Shown here: positions 28,583 through 38,368 of the stretch, one piece after another
Position numbering within the stretch: position 1 is the first letter of the stretch
How the letters are laid out: the number at the start of each line of letters is the position of its first letter
Source: Isotricha intestinalis
Lineage: Eukaryota > Ciliophora > Litostomatea > Vestibuliferida > Isotrichidae
DNA length: 40,679 nucleotides
Direction: 5' to 3'
NCBI GenBank assembly: GCA_023807065.1
Contig: JAJJLU010003665.1
Coordinates: 1 to 40,679 of the forward strand
The notes under the pieces: generated by a model
What the model was told of the DNA's origin: nothing
Databases searched by the model: none
The model's input: only the letters and a program-made list of their open reading frames with translations
Translations under genes and position numbers: made by a program

Positions 28583-31117
28583 ATGCAACCAATAATTATA
28601 AAGACAACAAAGCCAATAAATTATGAAGGAAAATTGAAAGATTACATAATAAAAAATTATGAATCAGGAAATCTTTCAGATGAAGTTCAAAATTTTTTAA
28701 TTGATCTTCAACAAAATCATTCTGTGATATCAACAATGGAAAAAGTTGCACCAAATTTAGATTCTTTAAGAGTAAATAAAGATATAGTATTAAATTATAT
28801 TAATCAAATAAATGTTTTAAAACAGAAGATGTCTTTTGGTAAAGAACCTTTTTCAGTTAAAATAGAATTTATTTGGAAAGATATTCTTAGAAATGGACAA
28901 TGGAAATCTTATAATATTAATTTTGAATTTTATAATGCTTTATTTAATTTAGGAACAATATATTATTTAATTGGTTATCATATGGAAAAAGAAGATAATA
29001 ATGAAGAAGGATATTTAAAAGAAATTTCTAAATATTATAGATATGCTTTTGGAATATATGAATTAATTAAAAATGAAAGTAATTTAAAAATTGATCAAAA
29101 AGAAATTCCCTATGATTTATTTACTTCTTATTTAGAATATTGTTGTTTATTATGTCAAATAAAAGCCCAATTAATTTTAATAAAAATTGCAACTCAAAAA
29201 AATACAAAATTTGATTTAATAGCAAAATTAACTTTAGGAGTGAGTAATTTATATAAAGAAGCAAGTTCACATTTTAATAATCAACCCTTATCAAAATTTG
29301 GTGATTCAGATTTTCGTGATTATTTATCAAACAGAGCACATTATTATTATGCAGAAATGCTTTTAAGATATTACGATAATGAAATGAAAAGATTTAATGA
29401 AACTGGAGAAGGATATGGTCATGCACTAGCATATTTATTTTTAGCAACTGAACAATTTTCAGAATGTAGTAAAACTGCAAAAAAATTACCAAAATTAATT
29501 GATTCTAATGCAATAGATAAAAAAATTGCTAAATTAACTGAAATTGGAACTGAAATGTATGATAAAAATAATCGAGTTTATAGAAATGCTACACCTGATT
29601 TAAGAGGACAAAAATATGAAAGTAAAATTATGATTACAAGTTTATTACCTGATGATTTATTTAAATTAAATGTTAATTTAGGATCTTTAGTTCCAAATGA
29701 AATAAAAGGAATGATTGATAATTATAAAGAAAAATTAATGCAATTTATAACTGAAAAATTAAATTCTTTAGAAACTCCAGATTCAATTGATAATTATATT
29801 CAAAATTTACATTTACCTGAGAGATTTGTTTTACCAAATATTGATGAATTACAAAAAAAGAATTTTGATATTCCAAATGATTTATGGAATATGATTTCTC
29901 AAATTCAACAATTAGGAGGAATAAATCAATTAAATAATATTATGCAAAATATTATGCAAAAAACAGGAGAAATGGGAATGAAATTAAATAATTGTTTGAA
30001 TTTACTTAAACAAGAAGAAAATGAAGATAATTTTTTCAGACAAAGATTTCAAAATCAATGGAATAATATAAGAAGACCTTCAAATCAATTAAATTTTAAT
30101 ATTAAAAATGCAGCTGAGAAATATATTTCAAATTTAAATCAAACAAAACAATATGATTTGAAAGAAAAAGACGCAATAGTATATAATATTAAAAATTTTG
30201 AATTATTAAATTTACCTAAAGAAGCTTTAATAGAGAAAATTCCAAAAGCAAAATTAGACAAACCAAAAAAATTAAGTAAAGAAGAACAAAAAGTAAGAGA
30301 TGGAGTTCAAAATTTATTAAAATTAAAAAAAGATTGTTTTGATATTATTAATCCGATATTTGATGCTTTAAATGATGAAAGTAAAATTACTCCTTCATTT
30401 ATGGAAGTTTTATCTAAAAAAACTACCGAACAAGCTATTTTAGAAAGATCTAAATCTGATTTTGAGGTTAAATTTTCTGATTTAGAAAAATTATCTGTTT
30501 TAATTAAAAAAGATAAAACAACTTTAGAAGAAAACATTCATCAAATTGCAAATGAATTAGCTCAACCAAAACAAAATGAACAATTACCTAAAGAATCTGA
30601 AGAGTATATTAAGAAATTATATGATTATTGTAAATTATATCTTCAAAAAAATGAAAGTTTAAAAAAAGGTCTTGAATATTATATTTCTTTAGAAAAAAAA
30701 ATTAATGAAATTGAAATTGGAACTCAAAAATTTATTCAACAAAGAAATATAGAAAAAGAAGCTATAGTTCAAAATCTCACTGGAATGAGTTATAATCAAT
30801 ATTGTAATCAAGGAAGAGGAAATCAAGGGAATAATTATAATAATTTTGGAAATACAAATGATTTTTTAAATCCAAACCAAAATTTATATACTAATCTCAA
30901 TGTTACCAAAAACATAAATTATGGTAATAATAATAATAGAATGAATTATATGAATAATCAAAATAATCAAAATAATTTTAATCCTAATATGTATCAACAA
31001 AATAACAATAATATGAGTAATATGAATAATAATCATCCTTTTAGAAATCCAGGATTTAATAATAATCAAAGTGGATATCCTCAAAATAATAATAATAATA
31101 ATTTTGGGCTTCCTTAA
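28583..31117 (+). CDS. Bro1/ALIX-family ESCRT-associated protein
   Basis: An 844-residue protein with the ALIX/Bro1 order. The BRO1 domain covers about residues 1-385, with FSVKIEFIWKD, FYNALFNLGTIYYLIGYH (family pattern 'SFE..VLFNIGALYS'), and a helical core where DLFTSYLEYCCLLCQIKAQL is the characteristic helix pair. A V-shaped helical domain follows (about 390-735). The usual Pro-rich tail is replaced by an Asn/Gln-rich tail (about 755-844) with only a few Pro and a FRNPGF segment. BRO1 domains bind CHMP4/Snf7 and act with ESCRT-III in endosomal sorting and membrane scission. A pal/Rim-type or rhophilin-like alternative is less likely given the V domain. The start is the ATG after an A-rich leader. 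Confidence 0.85.
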   Translation: MQPIIIKTTKPINYEGKLKDYIIKNYESGNLSDEVQNFLIDLQQNHSVISTMEKVAPNLDSLRVNKDIVLNYINQINVLKQKMSFGKEPFSVKIEFIWKDILRNGQWKSYNINFEFYNALFNLGTIYYLIGYHMEKEDNNEEGYLKEISKYYRYAFGIYELIKNESNLKIDQKEIPYDLFTSYLEYCCLLCQIKAQLILIKIATQKNTKFDLIAKLTLGVSNLYKEASSHFNNQPLSKFGDSDFRDYLSNRAHYYYAEMLLRYYDNEMKRFNETGEGYGHALAYLFLATEQFSECSKTAKKLPKLIDSNAIDKKIAKLTEIGTEMYDKNNRVYRNATPDLRGQKYESKIMITSLLPDDLFKLNVNLGSLVPNEIKGMIDNYKEKLMQFITEKLNSLETPDSIDNYIQNLHLPERFVLPNIDELQKKNFDIPNDLWNMISQIQQLGGINQLNNIMQNIMQKTGEMGMKLNNCLNLLKQEENEDNFFRQRFQNQWNNIRRPSNQLNFNIKNAAEKYISNLNQTKQYDLKEKDAIVYNIKNFELLNLPKEALIEKIPKAKLDKPKKLSKEEQKVRDGVQNLLKLKKDCFDIINPIFDALNDESKITPSFMEVLSKKTTEQAILERSKSDFEVKFSDLEKLSVLIKKDKTTLEENIHQIANELAQPKQNEQLPKESEEYIKKLYDYCKLYLQKNESLKKGLEYYISLEKKINEIEIGTQKFIQQRNIEKEAIVQNLTGMSYNQYCNQGRGNQGNNYNNFGNTNDFLNPNQNLYTNLNVTKNINYGNNNNRMNYMNNQNNQNNFNPNMYQQNNNNMSNMNNNHPFRNPGFNNNQSGYPQNNNNNNFGLP

Positions 31118-31194
31118 TTAAATAAATTATTATGATTATATTAAATTTTTTAAAAAAATCCATATTAAAAATTTTAATCTAAAATAAAAAACAT

Positions 31195-32308
31195 TTACTT
31201 TTTCCATAATTTAATTATCATGTCCACCGGAAATAATATTTTCATTATCTAATTCAATACATGAGAAAATATAATTATTATGTGCATTTTCTTTTTCATA
31301 AACTCTAATTAAATTTTCATTTTGAAATTTAAAGTTTACAAAAGAGAAACTTTTATTTTTTTCTAATATAGAACATAAAAAAATAATTTAAACATTTATT
31401 TATAGAAACAATTGTTTTGATTCCAATAATTTATTTTATATTTCATGATTGAAAATTTTTATTAAATAAAATCCTTTAAGATTCTTATTAAATAAACAAA
31501 TATTATAATTTCCAAAATCACATTCAATATTATTAATCATTGTAATAAAAGATTAATTAATTAAATAAAAAAATTTAATATATTTTTCTTTATGTGACAA
31601 AGTTTTCTTTTTTATTTATTTGTCAAATATTACAATATAAATTTATTGATTTTTGAAAGTAAATATTAGCAATACATTCATATTATTTTTTATTATTTAA
31701 TATCACAATTTTAAAAGTATTATCCATAAATTGATATTAATTAGTTTTCTTTTATTTCAATCACTTTATTCACAACACTAATATACTTATTTAAAATTTG
31801 TAATATTTTACATTTATTTTCATTTATTATTTTATTATTTTTATTTTTGAATCTGCTGAACAATAATTATCTTATTATTATTTAATAAAGTAAAAGAAAG
31901 AATTGGTAATAAATGTGCATTCATTGATATTTTTAATTCAAATGTTTTAATATATATTTATATTTCCATCAAAAGAAGATGATATTATCTTCCATCTTTT
32001 AATTTGGATAATTGAATAATATAATTATTATGACTTCTTATTATTTTAAAATTATTATTTAAAAATGTTCTTTTTATAATTTTTATTTTTAATATAATAT
32101 AATTTAAATATTATTATTATTTCCATTTTCAGAAAATATAAATTTATTTTCATTTAATTTTAATATTATATATATATTATTTCATTTATGTTTTTTAACT
32201 ATTTAAAATTAAGAAATAAGTCTTTTATAAATAATAAATTTCATATGAAAAATTTATTCCTATTATTTTCATTATAAATGAATCAAAAGAAGGTTTGATA
32301 AAAATATC
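31195..32308 (-). pseudogene. decayed WD40-repeat gene
   Basis: On the minus strand, WD40-like blades can be read only by changing frame and passing stops. From an ATG at 32308, pieces in order are MDIFIKPSFDSFIMKIIG, then ILKLNENKFIFSENG, then RSHNNYIIQLSKLKDGR, then (frame change) ISSSFDGNINIY, then NAHLLPILSFTLLNNNKIII, then (frame change) CSADSKIKIIK and VNKVIEIKEN, and near the end NAHNNYIFSCIELDNENIIS. The last piece leads to GGHDN and, after a shift, KLWKK followed by TAA. The motifs (HNNYI...L..G.IIS...D..I.IY) are WD40 signatures. The length (about 1.1 kb) equals an intact gene of the type at 23970-25007. At least three frame shifts and several stops disable it. Confidence 0.75.
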
Positions 32309-32436
32309 CATTCTTTATTATTAAAATTTATTTTTTTTCTCTATTATTCAAAGATAAAAGATTAATAGAAATAATTTAAAATTAAAAAATTAATTATTTT
32401 TTAGAATAAATAAACATACTTATAAAAAATATAAAT

Positions 32437-34851
32437 TTATTTTTTAAAATGATAAATATAAATAACATCATTAATAGCTCTTCCAGATTGAGCCATTACT
32501 GCACTTTCTGAAAAAGAATTTTGAAATTTAAAATAATTATGACTTACAATTCTTGAATTATAAATAATATCTATTTTATAATCAGTAGAATTGACTTTAA
32601 TTAATGTATCAATTTCTCTTTCATCATTTATAGTTTCATTTTCTTTTTTTCCAACTCTTAAACTCATAATATATTTATCATTATTTTCATAAATATATTT
32701 TTTCTTATTTCCTTCAACAACACAATAATTACAATCAATAACAATGAAAATTGCACTTATACATGTTGAATTTATATTTTTAAATTTAAAATATAATTCA
32801 TTATTATTATTTTCAAATTGAATTAAAGTTTTGTTAAGATTACAAGGTAAAGTTTCATTTTGTAAAGTTAATATAAAAGCATTTCCTTTTTTATTAAATG
32901 ATGTAGTATAATTTTCATTATATAAAATTTTATTATTATGATTTTTATTTTCTTTTTCTACAACTTTTTTTAAATAATTAATTCCATTATTTGGAAAAAA
33001 AATAAATTGGGTTTCTTCAATATTATCTTCTATAATTTCCATAAATTGACCTCTAATAGTAAAATCTTCTCCATAAGGATAAGATTTAAAAATTATAATT
33101 AAAGTGGCAAAAATAGGGAAAAAATATATAATGAAATTAAATAAAAATGAATGTTTATGAAAATTCAATTTTTTATTATCTTTTGTATTTTTTGAATTTT
33201 CTTTTTCATCATTATTTGTAATTAATTTTTCAATTGATTCATCTTCTTCTTCATTATTTTCATTAAAAAAAAGTGCAAATCCAATAATACAAAAATTAAA
33301 CGTAAAAACACAAAAAGAACTATATAAAAATATATCAGCAAAATAACCAGTTAAATTAGTTGTAAATTGCATTATTAAAGGAATTAAAACACTATAATAA
33401 AATATCATAATAATATTTCTTAAAATAGCAAAACAAAATTTTAAATAAAAATTGTTAAATAAATAAAATAATAAGGAAAAAATAGTAACTAAAAGAAAAG
33501 GAATTGATAAATCAGTAGTAATTGAAATTAACATAATAAAAGAATCTAAGAATAATCTTATTAAATCCCATTTTTTTACTTTAAATATAATTTGTAAAAA
33601 ATAAAAGAAACAAAAACCCGAAAAAGAAATTAAAACAAAAAAAAATTGATTAGAAGCAAAAGAACAAGGATTAAAGATATAAGAAATAAAACTTTGAAAT
33701 ACAAAAAAAATAAAAACTAAAACAATGACAAAAAAACCTTTTAAATAATCGAATTTATAAATTTCAAAATTTTCTTTTTCTAATAAATAAATTAATAAAA
33801 TAATAACAACAAAAAAAATAGGAATAAATGAATAGATAATATTATCATTAACAATAACACAAAAAGGGCAAATTCCAAAAGAAAAAACATTTGAATTATA
33901 ATTATCATCAAATGGAAAATAATTTAAAGTAAATTCTAATAATTGATGTCCTGCCATTAATAAATGATAAGAATGATAAATTTTATCATATTTACTATGA
34001 TAATGAGAACTTAATCCTAAAAAAACATTCATTCCTCCTTTCCATTTTTCTTCATTAAATATTATACAATCAGTAATAGATTTTGAAATATTTTTATCAT
34101 ATAAGTAATTTAATGGTAAAAAAATATTTCCTTTAATTTTAGATAAAGCTTTTTGAATATTTTTAGAACCTAAATTATTTTTTAAAATAAAGATATAAGG
34201 AGTATAAGAACCCATTCCTTCTAAATTTAAATAATCATATTTTGAATTAGTATGATTAAATACATTTTGAAAAGCTTGAACTGCAATTAAATCTATTTCT
34301 TCAAGTCCATCGAATAAAAAATCTATTTGAGAATTAATATTATAATCATTATTTAAAAGAGCTTCAATTGTTCCTAACATTGAAATGATATTTACTTGAT
34401 CATCATATGCGGTTCCTCCATTTGTTAAATTATGACCATCAAAATGAGCTGCTATTAATAATTTATTTTTATTTGTTATATTTATATTATTTGGTATTAA
34501 ACTTACTAAAAAAAAAGGAGAATATTTAAATTTTGAATCACTTGTTATATATGTTTCATTTATATATTTTTTTATCGTTATATTTATTTTGTTATTTCTT
34601 TTATTTTGAGATAATGATATTAAATGAGAATTTAATTTTTCTATGAATTTATAATATGTATCTGAAAATGTATATCTTTGATATGATGTTGTTTCTTTCC
34701 ATAAATGTATATATTTTTCATCGTTAAATTTATTTTGGGGATATAAATTTATTATTGATCCTTCATTTAGTAATTTAAATATGAAATATAATATAATGTT
34801 TAAAATGAAAAAGATTCCTAGGTAAAGGAAATTTAATTTAGATTTATCCAT
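32437..34851 (-). CDS. ERMP1-like M28 zinc metallopeptidase, multi-pass
   Basis: An 804-residue membrane protein. Helix 1 lies at about residues 7-27. The M28 peptidase domain (about 60-310) shows the zinc-ligand pattern: His136 in IAAHFDGHN, Asp150 in AYDDQ, the Glu pair 184-185 in FDGLEE, Glu211 in LNLEGMG, and His285 in SSHYHSKYD. These are the positions expected for an active di-zinc exopeptidase. About eight further helices fill residues 335-600, followed by a C-terminal luminal-type region of about 200 residues. Order and length match animal ER metallopeptidase 1 and yeast Pff1, which sit in ER or vacuole membranes. The substrate is unknown. Asn-x-Ser/Thr sites in the peptidase domain fit a luminal placement. 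Confidence 0.85.
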   Translation of the reverse strand: MDKSKLNFLYLGIFFILNIILYFIFKLLNEGSIINLYPQNKFNDEKYIHLWKETTSYQRYTFSDTYYKFIEKLNSHLISLSQNKRNNKINITIKKYINETYITSDSKFKYSPFFLVSLIPNNINITNKNKLLIAAHFDGHNLTNGGTAYDDQVNIISMLGTIEALLNNDYNINSQIDFLFDGLEEIDLIAVQAFQNVFNHTNSKYDYLNLEGMGSYTPYIFILKNNLGSKNIQKALSKIKGNIFLPLNYLYDKNISKSITDCIIFNEEKWKGGMNVFLGLSSHYHSKYDKIYHSYHLLMAGHQLLEFTLNYFPFDDNYNSNVFSFGICPFCVIVNDNIIYSFIPIFFVVIILLIYLLEKENFEIYKFDYLKGFFVIVLVFIFFVFQSFISYIFNPCSFASNQFFFVLISFSGFCFFYFLQIIFKVKKWDLIRLFLDSFIMLISITTDLSIPFLLVTIFSLLFYLFNNFYLKFCFAILRNIIMIFYYSVLIPLIMQFTTNLTGYFADIFLYSSFCVFTFNFCIIGFALFFNENNEEEDESIEKLITNNDEKENSKNTKDNKKLNFHKHSFLFNFIIYFFPIFATLIIIFKSYPYGEDFTIRGQFMEIIEDNIEETQFIFFPNNGINYLKKVVEKENKNHNNKILYNENYTTSFNKKGNAFILTLQNETLPCNLNKTLIQFENNNNELYFKFKNINSTCISAIFIVIDCNYCVVEGNKKKYIYENNDKYIMSLRVGKKENETINDEREIDTLIKVNSTDYKIDIIYNSRIVSHNYFKFQNSFSESAVMAQSGRAINDVIYIYHFKK

Positions 34852-34988
34852 TTATTAAATTTTAAATTTCATTTAATATTATTATAATTGAATGAAAATA
34901 AAAATTAAAATTTTTCAAGAAAAGTTTTTAATTATAAATAAATTTGTAAAAGATCATATATTATTTTTTCAAATAAAAAAAATAAAAT

Positions 34989-37463
34989 ATGTTATTACCA
35001 AATATTACAAAAAGGAATTTTCGAAAATCATATTTTCACAATTTTATTCCTTCAACAAAATATTTAAATATTGATTCATTGTCAACCAGAGAACCTTCAA
35101 ATAGTTTTTCTAATCAAAATTCAAGAACAAAAACAAATTTTATTTTAGATTCTAAATCAAATTTTAATAATAAACCTGATATTTATAAATTATATTCAGA
35201 AGAAAAATATAAAAATATAAATTTAACAGAACCAAAATTTCCATATAAACCTCATCCAAAAATTAAAGATACCAGAATTTTAAAAACTAAATTTAGAAGA
35301 AGAAATATTTCAGATGATAATAATTTTATTAAAATAAAGTTATCTTCAACAGATAATTTAAATAAGAGATTTTCTACACAAATTAAAAGAGATTTAGATA
35401 ATTTAATTGTTCAAAAATTAAATAAGGAAAAAAAAGAACATGATCAAAGAAATAATAAAAATAATAATAATTATTTAAAAATAGAAAATTTAGAAGAATT
35501 TCGGAATTTTATAATAAAAAAAAATAATAAAGAACAAATAAAAAATCTAAGTTTATCTTTAATAGAAAAAATAGAAAAATTTAATAACGAAAAAGAAGAA
35601 AATATTCCTTATTTAAAAATAACAAATAATTATTATTTTGATAAAATAATAAATCGTGTGATAAGAAAAGTAATTTATTATTCAGATAAAAATGAAAAAA
35701 TAAAAAATGATTATGTAATGAATTTGCTATATGAAGAAGGAAATTATTTAGAATTAGAAACAAATAAAAATATGGAATTACATTGTAATATAAAAAATTT
35801 TTCTACTGTTGTTTTACAAAATGATTATAAAATAACTTTAATTCCTTTAATTAATAAAGTTAAACCTTTAAGTGAAAAAGAAATTAATAATTTAAATGAA
35901 TCTATTTATAAAACTGAATTAATTAAAAATAAAAAAATTAAAAGCCAACAATATGAAAATAATAAAAATAATAATAATAATTTAAATGAAGAAAATGAAG
36001 ATAATTCTTTAAAAAATTCAAATAATAATTTAAATCATGGTGGTATTTGGGATTTATATAATAAAGAACAAAATAAAAAAAAAAGAAAAAGTGCTATAAA
36101 AAATTTTGGTTTTAAAGTGAATGTCGAAAATAATAATCATGATATGTATTTTAATCAAAATTATAATCCAAATTCATTTAATAATGAAAAAGATAATAAA
36201 TATATTATAAATCATAAAAGTAATATTAATGAAGATAATAATTCTATACAATTCACTCAAGAAAAAAACTCTGAAAATAATAATTTAAAAAAATATTATA
36301 ATAATAATATAAAAAATAATATTGACTTAAATAATAATAATAAATATATAAATGATAATGATGATTTAATTATTAGTAATAAACATTTAAATAATAGTAA
36401 TACTGATTTAAATAATTTATCACCAATATTTAATCATAATTTAAAAATAAATCAAAATTATAATTATATAAATTCAGAAACAGAAAATAATACTAATAAT
36501 AATAGTTTTTTATATAACAATTATTATTCTAAAAGTAATTTAAATGATAAATCAAATTTACCTAAAAATATAAAATTAGAATCAATTGAAATTTATGACA
36601 CAAAAAGTAAAGAAAGTTTAACACAAGATACTTTTCAAAATATTAAAAATAATAATAATGAATTATTAAATATTAATAATAATGAATTATTAAATGTTGA
36701 TAATAATGAATTATTAAATGCTGATAATAATGAATTATTAAATATTTCTTCTGATAAAAATCAGTTAAATGAAAACAATAATATATTTTATAAAAAAAAG
36801 AAAAATAAATTAGAAAAAAAAATTTCTGAAGAAAATATAAATAATATTCTTAATGAAAAAGAAAATAAAGAAAATAAAAATAAGAAACAAAAAATTAAAA
36901 ATTCATTTTCAAGTATAAGTGAAAATGAAAATGAAGAAGATAAATACAATAATAATAATCTTAATAGAAAAAAAGTTAAATCATTAGAGAAGAAAAAAAA
37001 AAAGAAAAAAAAAAGAGAAATTATAAAAGAAGAATTATATGATCCTAATATTGATTATGAACATTTAGAAATTGAAAGAAAATTATCTTTATTAAATTTA
37101 AAGAAAAAATCAATTAGTAAATATAATTATTCAATTAAACAAGATGAAAAAAAAGAAAATAAAAATGAAATAATAGAAAATAAAAAAGACATTAAATTAA
37201 AATTATCTGAAAGTTATTCTTCATCATCAAATTCACAAAATGAATCTTCCCTTTCATCAAAAAAAGAAGAAGAAACAAAAGTTGAAATAGAAAAAGTAAA
37301 AACACCAAAAAAAAATAATTGGGGTTTATCAGGAATTATTTTAGAAAAAAATAAAAATAAACACCATTATAATCAAAGCAAATATAATCCTTATAATTAT
37401 AATTATTATAATATAAATCAAAATAATTCTAATATTAATAATAATAATATTAATAATAATAAT

Positions 37464-37504
<41 letters not shown>

Positions 37505-38285
37505 TAATATTACAATTATTAATATAGAAGATAACAATAATAATAATAGTTTTATATCAATAGAAAAAAAAATAGATGAAATAGAAAGAAATAAAAAAAA
37601 AATAGAAGAACCACAAAGTGAAATACATTATTTATCACCAAGTAATAGACATTATGAAAATAGAAATTTAAAAATTAAAAACACGAATTTATTAAAAGAA
37701 ATAGATAAATTAAATGAGAAAAGAAAACAAATTCAACGAAAAAGAACAATAAGAAGGACAATAAATTTAGATTATAATAATCCAAAGAGTAAATATTATA
37801 GAGAAAAGAAAGAAAATGAAATAGAGAAGAAAGAAACAATAAAAACAAAATTAAATACAAAAATAAGAAAAATAAATAAAATAGAAGAAGCAGATGCAAA
37901 TACAAAAATAAAAGATTTAAAAATAATTGAAGAAATAAAATTTAAAATGACTCAAGAAATGTCAGCAGAAGGAAAACAAATGTATGCAGATTTATTAAAT
38001 CAAATTTCTAAATTAAAAGAAAGTGATATAAATGCATATATTAATTCTTTAGAAAATGGTTTTGAACCTTTTAAAGAAGAAATTGATGCTATTGCTAATG
38101 CTAGATTAATTGAAGAAAGATTAAATTTATTTATTGATAATTTAAATAGAGATAGAAAATATTATGAAGAAAAAAGAAATACTTTAGCTGAAAAAATTAA
38201 AGTAAAAGATTATAAATTTGAAAATACTTTTAATTCTATTGATGAGTCTCTTTTAATTGAAAAAAATGAAGATTTTATTTTTTAA
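34989..38285 (+). CDS. large Asn-rich protein with mixed C-terminal block
   Basis: A 1098-residue protein of unknown function. Residues 1-130 are mixed and basic (FRKSYFHNFIPSTKYLNIDS; a KPHPKIKDTRILKTKFRRRN patch). Residues about 140-320 are helical and mixed. The long middle (about 320-880) is dominated by Asn, Lys, Glu and Ser, with a 24-bp repeat (ELLNxxNN) and a pure Asn run encoded by AAT. The C-terminal 110 residues (MTQEMSAEGKQMYADLLNQI, then NAYINSLENGFEPFKEEIDA) are well mixed, compositionally normal and probably the conserved functional part. A run of Lys (about 670-680) could act as a nuclear or microtubule-binding patch. An open frame over 3.3 kb in such A/T-rich DNA must be under selection. 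Confidence 0.75.
36660..36745 (+). repeat. 24-bp tandem repeat
   Basis: About three and a half units of 24 bp (gaattattaaatnttnataa...) encode ELLNINNN, ELLNVDNN, ELLNADNN and ELLNISSD inside the Asn-rich protein. The units differ by single-base changes at the variable positions, so the array is recent but not fresh. Confidence 0.9.
37430..37508 (+). repeat. AAT trinucleotide microsatellite
   Basis: An interrupted then pure run of aat/att triplets, in frame, encodes poly-Asn with scattered Ile in the large Asn-rich protein. The pure part has more than ten aat units, so it is expected to vary in length between strains. Confidence 0.9.
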
Positions 38286-38368
38286 AAATTTATTATATGT
38301 ATATATTCTTTCATTTATTTTATATAATATTTTTATATTTTTCTCTTTTTAAAAAAAAATTTAAAAAA

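Noticed and set aside
31118..32436. Long noncoding RNA gene in the largest gap
   Set aside because: WD40 blade motifs in broken frames explain most of it as a pseudogene; no RNA fold was seen.
34892..35074. Short plus-strand frame before the 1098-residue gene
   Set aside because: It overlaps the real start in another frame and looks like translated leader sequence; no spliced link to the main frame was found.
37430..37508. CRISPR-like or minisatellite array
   Set aside because: It is a simple AAT triplet run within a coding region; no spacers or constant repeats.
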